Part shown: piece by piece, positions 59,201 through 64,000 of the stretch
Layout of the letters: each line of letters opens with the position of its first letter
Position numbering within the stretch: the first letter of the stretch is position 1
Source: Turritopsis dohrnii
Taxonomy: Eukaryota; Cnidaria; Hydrozoa; Anthoathecata; Oceaniidae
DNA: 64,000 nt
Direction of reading: 5' to 3'
NCBI GenBank assembly: GCA_027922465.2
Contig: BQMF02000001.1
Location: forward strand, 1,116,001 to 1,180,000
Program-made: the position numbers and the translations under genes
Notes under the pieces: generated by a model
The model's input: the letters and a program-made list of their open reading frames with translations, nothing else
Databases searched by the model: none
What the model was told of the DNA's origin: nothing

Positions 59201-62200
59201 TTCATATTAAGTTATTCAAGGAAAGCACTGATTTATTGAATCTGGGCAATCAGAAAATTGTTTTACCAGTCAGTAACTGTTGATGTGATTCTATAGGTGT
59301 GTACTCCTGATGAAAAACGAATCACTCATCATTTCACGTTAACGACACCCACATCAGCTTGTAATATTGGTATTGCAGTTGGGTAATAATTTTGTTGCTT
59401 GTTTTTTTAAAATCTCGTAAAAAGTGATATAGGCAGTGGTTTTCTGTTTCTATTACCTTAGACCCTTTGAAATATACGCGGACTTAGAGATGGCCGATGT
59501 CACTTACTTTGTTTTACCAGGCTTAAAAAGCTTAGTGAAAAATACGATATCCTTCTTGAGTGATGTGAGTAAAGCTCATTCTCATTTGTTTGTTTTCAGA
59601 TTTTTGTTTTGTAACTCAATGTTACTTTTAACAAAAATATTGAAGGTGTTTTTGGAAGCTTTAAAGGCACGCCTAACTACCTAGGCTAGTTTTAGTAAAT
59701 TTTAGTTCAGCAAAAATTTATGCTTTAAAATTCTGCATTATGTAAAAACATTTTTGAAAGTGGTTACAAATATGCTTTTCATTGTTTCATATGGAATTTG
59801 TTTTTATTTTCTTGTCAGGCATTTGAGTTTTTTGAAGAAAGCTTAAACACACAATATCCTTATTCAACGTACAAAATGGTTTTTGTTGATGAAGCATATG
59901 AGGAATCACAGTGTTACACCACTATGGGCATATTAAGGTTACCCTAGTTCTACTTCTGATTGTTAATTCTTATTCTGCTGTAAACATGTCATTTATATCA
60001 ACATTGAGGTAACTGGCATAAGAAACTCTTGCATCCCTCAAGATCTTAAAAGGAAATCAGAGAACATCTTAAAATGGTTTTGTTTTTGAATTGTTTAGTA
60101 CGAATCTATTACATCCATCATCTATCATTGAACAGACATTCATTACAAGACGTAGGATTGTAGAAGTGTTAGCCGAACAGTTCTTTGGAATGTTTGTGAC
60201 TATACAAACTTGGTAAGTCAAAAAATGGGCTATTTCCTTTCCTCCAACAGAAACATGGCCTGAACATTGGATATTACCCTCGTAATTGCGATGTTTGGTT
60301 TTACTTGGACATATGAGTTGTTTTATCTCTCTAGTATTTTTGTTTTGTTTGTTTTTTGAGCTCTGCAGTGTAAGAAATATCCGTGGAACCTTTGAGTAAT
60401 TTCTTATTGATCTTTTTTCTAAGTGCTGATATCTGGTTATTGCGAGGAATCGCACTCTATCTCTCTGGTCTGTTTATAAAGAAAATGTTTGGTAATAATG
60501 AATACAGAGACTGGCTTCATAAGGTAAAAAAAAAATAATTTTGTTGAATTTATCACTATTTTGACGGTTGATTAAACATAAGAATCTCCTTTTTATTTTA
60601 TAACGGATGGGTCTATAACACCTATTTTGTTTCACACTCATGCCATTCTCCTTTTACTCCATCTTTGAATGCTTTCACGTTATATTTTTGTGAATATTTT
60701 GAAAGTCATTAACTTGTTCCATATGAAGTTCTGCTACTACTGTCTCTTTAGGAATTGAGGTCTCTGTGTGACTATGAGTTAGAAGGACCAGGCTTGCCTC
60801 CGTTATATCCATTTCCTCTTGCTGCAATACCACTGGATAGTAAAATGGAAGTGAAAACCGAGGCCAATTCACCGCCACATCTAGCAGTGTTGCAACAACA
60901 TCCACACTTAATACCATTTAAACAGTACAGAATGTTAGAAACAAAAAGTCATTTGGTTCTACGAATGATTGAAATTCGTATTGGTCAAGACCTGTTATTA
61001 CAAGCTTTTAATAAAGTGTTATCATTAGCTTCCTCTGCTGCAGCTCGCCGATCTGATTGTACCCAATGGTGTAATATGTCCATCTCTACTCCTGGCTTTT
61101 TGAAAACTATATCAACAGTCTCTGGAAAAGACATTAACATTTTTGTGGATCAGTGGGTGTATCTTTTCTTACACAATTATGAGCATGTGATTTTGATTCT
61201 GCCAGACTTTGAAGGCATCTTTTTAGTTTTTATTCATTGATCTTATTGTTTGTTTTCAACTGTGAAAGAACTAAACCTTAACACAGCATTAGCTGCCAGA
61301 CTGGTGTTGCAAAGTTTACATCCTCATTCAGTTTTAACCGTAAGCGTAATATTGTGGAGTTGGAAATCACACAATACCACGGGAAAGGTTGCCAGAAGTA
61401 TGTTGTAAGTATGTTTGAATCTAAATAGATGGTGGTTTTGTTATTGTTTATCAAGTATTGTCTTTCTCGTGTTGTGTTTAGGGACCTCTTGTGGTCTGTA
61501 TACAAGAACTTGATGGTTCCTTTCCACATACTGTCCAGGTAGAGGATATTGTTAGTCACCACGAACTCCCATGTCATTCAAAAAGTAGAAGAAATAAGAA
61601 AAAGAAAATTCCACTTATAACGGGGGAAGAGGTAGACATGGACTTGAGTGCAACATTTGATACTGACTCGCCGGTTCTGTGGATACGAATTGATCCAGAC
61701 ATGACTTGGCCAAGATCTGTTTTGCTACAACAGCCTGATTATATGTGGCAGTATCAGTTACGGTATGAACGAGATGTCACGTCACAAATTGAGGTATTAT
61801 CAAGATATCCATAATGCAAAGGGATTTTTCAGAACACAGTGCTTTCCTATCATTTCTAATTCATTCAAGGCTGTACATGCTCTTCATAAGTATCCATGTG
61901 ATGGAACCAGAGCTGCTTTAGTTGACATAATCAATCAAAATGAAGCATTTTACAAAGTACGCACTGAAGCATCCAAATCTCTTGCTAAGGTATTTCAGCT
62001 GTGAAGTTGTGTATGTATTTAGTCTTTCTCCTGTGTGGTTCGGAAACGAGTTATACTATGCAAATTCAATTCATATATTTATTATTTTGTTATTATTTTT
62101 CAAGTGTTAGAGAGATTTTTCCCTCTTGTGTTTGTCTTGTTTATATTGCAGTTGTTGTTGTTGTCGTTGTTAATTAAGTTGCGTAATTGTTTAGGTTGGT

Positions 62201-63574
62201 ACAAGTGAAGGGGAGGTTCGGAATGGTGAATCCACAATGTTCTCGTTGTTTGAGAAACTGTTTGGTTCAAATGCTTGCCCACGCATTCCACGTTACAACG
62301 ACTTCTCGAATTTCATTTCATATTTCCTGCAAAAGGTGCGATGACATTTCTTTTCGTTTCAGTCATTAGTCCACAATCAACTAGTTGAAACATTTTTGAG
62401 CTTTGAGTTGAGTTATTTTTATAACTTGCACATTAAATAATTAAAGATTAAAGATTAACAGAGACAATTTTTTTTGTTTTCATTATTCCTCAGGGTAACG
62501 AATGTTTTTTAGTCCATCCCACAATCCATTGCCCTCATGCGAAATGTGCACATGCAGTGTTCGAAAGAAGTTATTGCGTTCATCTTAAATTTGCTGAAGT
62601 ACAACGACAACCGATTCAACCAGGTAACAGATATCTATCCGAATTATCCCAAGTAATATTGAAACCAATAATAGCTATAGTTTCTAATTGAGAATCACAT
62701 GGATTGCGTGAGTGCCTTTTTTTTGTTTTTCTTTCTCCTTTTTTTATTGATACTCATAATCGACTATTGTAATTCAGAAACAAGGATCTTAAGCAATCTC
62801 GATAAAAGTGCAGCAATGATGTAGCAATAGCTTTGAGTGTGGGTCCCAGGACCTGTGTTCAAGTCCCACTGTCGTCGTGTCTCCATACACCACTTTGTTC
62901 TGATTTGAAGGAGAGATCTGGTGTGACCGACCGGTCGCACATTCTCGCACCTTCCCGCAATAGTGCACGTATCTGTTGCGGTGGTAAGTCAACCACCAAG
63001 CTGCAAGTCATCTGGCAGAAAAGAACCAATATTCTGAAAGGAACGCGATCCAAGTCTCGAAAGCCCTCGGTCACTTATTTACTCGCAAAAGTCATCGTAC
63101 ACATTCCATCGAGTATCGTCACTGTTTCTTTTAGTTCTGTGATGGTTATTACGTCAGTGCGTTGATAGATGCACTAACATCCACCATTGGTCCAGCTGTC
63201 ATTCTTGCCTCCTCAGTAGACGAGTAAGGTTTATTTTATCTTGTTTATTTTATTTCGTTTATTTTATCTTGTTTATTTTATCTTGTTTATTTTATTCAAC
63301 TTGTTCCAAGCTGTTGTTTTGAGCAGGTGACGAATATTTGTAACAAAAACCCAGGGTTCATTCTTTTCAGATCCCAACGGCGCAATCTACCTCACGATGA
63401 AAACGCAAAGGTAAAGTTTGAGGAGATCAGGACAGTCTAGCTGATCAGACGTAGAAGTCATTAATTTGATTGAACGGACGATCATTTTTCCTTATAGAAG
63501 ATCTTATCAGAAGTGAATCGTCGTTTGAACATGGACCGGATATTGCCTTCCTATAAATTTGCAGTTTCTTGCAG
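56245..63574 (+). CDS. TAF2: TAF2 (TFIID subunit 2), 21 exons, partial at both ends
   Basis: TAF2 is the TFIID subunit contacting initiator DNA, built on an inactive M1-aminopeptidase fold. Exons: 56245-56302, 56419-56491, 56752-56854, 56961-57079, 57588-57685, 58207-58250, 58341-58449, 59297-59382, 59462-59564, 59819-59937, 60099-60212, 60424-60523, 60752-61158, 61287-61404, 61482-61793, 61870-61989, 62195-62335, 62513-62623, 63135-63223, 63371-63410, 63498-63574 (2,541 nt, about 847 codons). Landmarks are [82 protein letters not shown] and [12 protein letters not shown]. The zinc-binding HExxH is replaced by EVLAEQFFG, as in all TAF2. The C-terminal part lies beyond the window. Confidence 0.93.
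57107..57309. repeat. Inverted repeat with 61-bp arms in a TAF2 intron
   Basis: The arms 57107-57167 and 57249-57309 are nearly perfect complements (starting TTAAAATTTTTCAACTCGAG), differing mainly in a poly-T/poly-A run, with an 81-bp spacer. It starts 28 bp after the exon ending at 57079, so the hairpin would form right next to that 5' splice site in the pre-mRNA. Confidence 0.9.
57758..58070 (+). repeat. tRNA-headed SINE in a TAF2 intron
   Basis: The first 70 bases fold like a tRNA: acceptor GACTCG pairs with CGAGTC, a D-arm A-box region reads TAGCCTTGTGGTAGAGTGC, an anticodon stem is present, and a T-arm has GGGTTCCATCCCC (B box). A non-tRNA body of about 220 bp and an A-rich tail at 58049-58070 follow. 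Polymerase III transcription is expected from the A and B boxes. It is not a functional tRNA gene because the transcript would run into the body and tail. Confidence 0.8.
58583..58971 (+). pseudogene. GIY-YIG endonuclease domain fragment of a retroelement (Penelope-like?)
   Basis: The frame reads [20 protein letters not shown], then [11 protein letters not shown] and [11 protein letters not shown], and meets TAG at 58829-58831. It then continues in the same frame ([19 protein letters not shown]) to TAA at about 58971. The YIGET...R core, preceded by closely spaced cysteines, is typical of the C-terminal GIY-YIG nuclease of Penelope-like elements. No reverse transcriptase is attached. It lies in the TAF2 intron between exons 7 and 8. 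Confidence 0.65.
62815..62900 (+). repeat. Possible tRNA-derived SINE head
   Basis: GTGTTCAAGTCCCAC resembles a polymerase III B box, with AGCAATAGCTTTGAGTGTGG upstream in an A-box-like position. The downstream sequence has no clear A-rich tail. It lies in a TAF2 intron. Confidence 0.3.
63229..63300. repeat. Microsatellite-like (TTTATTTTATCTTG)n in a TAF2 intron
   Basis: Four to five imperfect tandem copies of TTTATTTTATCTTGT lie just after the exon ending at 63223. Confidence 0.85.
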
Positions 63575-64000
63575 GTAAGTTTAGTAGCGTTGGTACTGTT
63601 AAGTTGCGGTATCAAGTAGCATGACTTACAGGAAAGAAGTAGCGTAAGTGAACCAGACAAACCATTATTGCATGGTTAAGATCATCTAGAGATTAAAATT
63701 TTGGTTATCTGTTATTTCGTTCTTATAAAACGTTTTTATCATTCTCTATGATGTGGAAATGCTTTTTGATTTTTCTTCGAGTGTGTAGCGTCATTCTTTG
63801 TTGGGTTGCTACCAAGCCCAAAGTAGGGCACATAAGAACTTCATCTCCATTTAGTTTTGCTATCGAACATGATTGTCCATAATACTAAAAACAGTCCTCT
63901 CTCTTTTAAACTGTGCAACAGGTTTTTGTTGCTGCAATCACGCTTTCAGTTGTGTTTTGTCTTAGTTGTTTGAGAACTATTCGATGTTTACAAGTAAACG
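63575..64000 (+). other. TAF2 intron running off the window
   Basis: After the donor at 63575 no further exon matching TAF2 is seen up to the window end. The next coding exon should begin with the third base of a split codon. Confidence 0.5.

Overview
This window is animal nuclear DNA. Its genes are split into many short exons with GT..AG introns of roughly 80-1000 bp. It is AT-rich, has no bacterial-style operons, and is dense with transposable elements. Gene content (TFIID subunit TAF2, nischarin, GALK2-type kinase, RLIG1-type RNA ligase, a RERG/RASL-like small GTPase, a BEN-domain protein) and the mobile elements (a CR1/L2-like LINE with a 2A-like motif, TA-flanked MITEs, a GIY-YIG retroelement relic, a tRNA-headed SINE) suggest a marine invertebrate. 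A cnidarian seems most likely, but the sequence alone does not fix the phylum.

Layout. 1-3977: near-complete LINE with an intact 1,097-aa ORF. 4003-4927: broken seven-transmembrane receptor. 6974-12480: a pair of inverted termini enclosing a 5'-truncated LINE (7643-9870) and a PHD-finger relic. 13205-13552: short MITE keeping a transposase tail. 14491-19640: GALK2-like gene (+). 19641-26834: gene-free, with several dispersed repeats and a 667-bp MITE. 26835-33715: nischarin-like gene (+, 17 exons, 763 aa). 36954-38969: RERG/RASL-like GTPase (+, 4 exons, 227 aa). 39647-41195: RLIG1-like RNA ligase (-, 5 exons, 337 aa), tail-to-tail with the GTPase. 41898-42857 and 42940-44321: two TIR-bounded elements, the second carrying an uncharacterised intronless gene. 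44883-50025: a foldback MITE, then a 4.8-kb TIR-bounded unit containing a four-exon BEN-domain gene (-). 51347-52336: MITE. 53.4-55.1 kb: nested foldback and TTAA-flanked MITEs. 56245-63574: TAF2 (+, 21 exons seen, continues past the window end), with a SINE, a GIY-YIG relic and a long hairpin in its introns.

The host genes are unrelated housekeeping or signalling genes and form no pathway together. The most unusual biology is in the mobile part: a BEN-domain gene inside TIRs whose inner flanks are full of ATCGTG/CACGAT motifs; a second TIR element carrying a non-transposase gene; a LINE with a 2A-like motif next to a signal-like N-terminus; and a 46-bp minisatellite in GALK2 that repeats a 5' splice site about nine times. 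Exon models were built by eye from splice consensus, reading-frame continuity and remembered family conservation. Reading phase closes across all junctions in the GALK2, nischarin, GTPase, RLIG1, BEN and TAF2 models.
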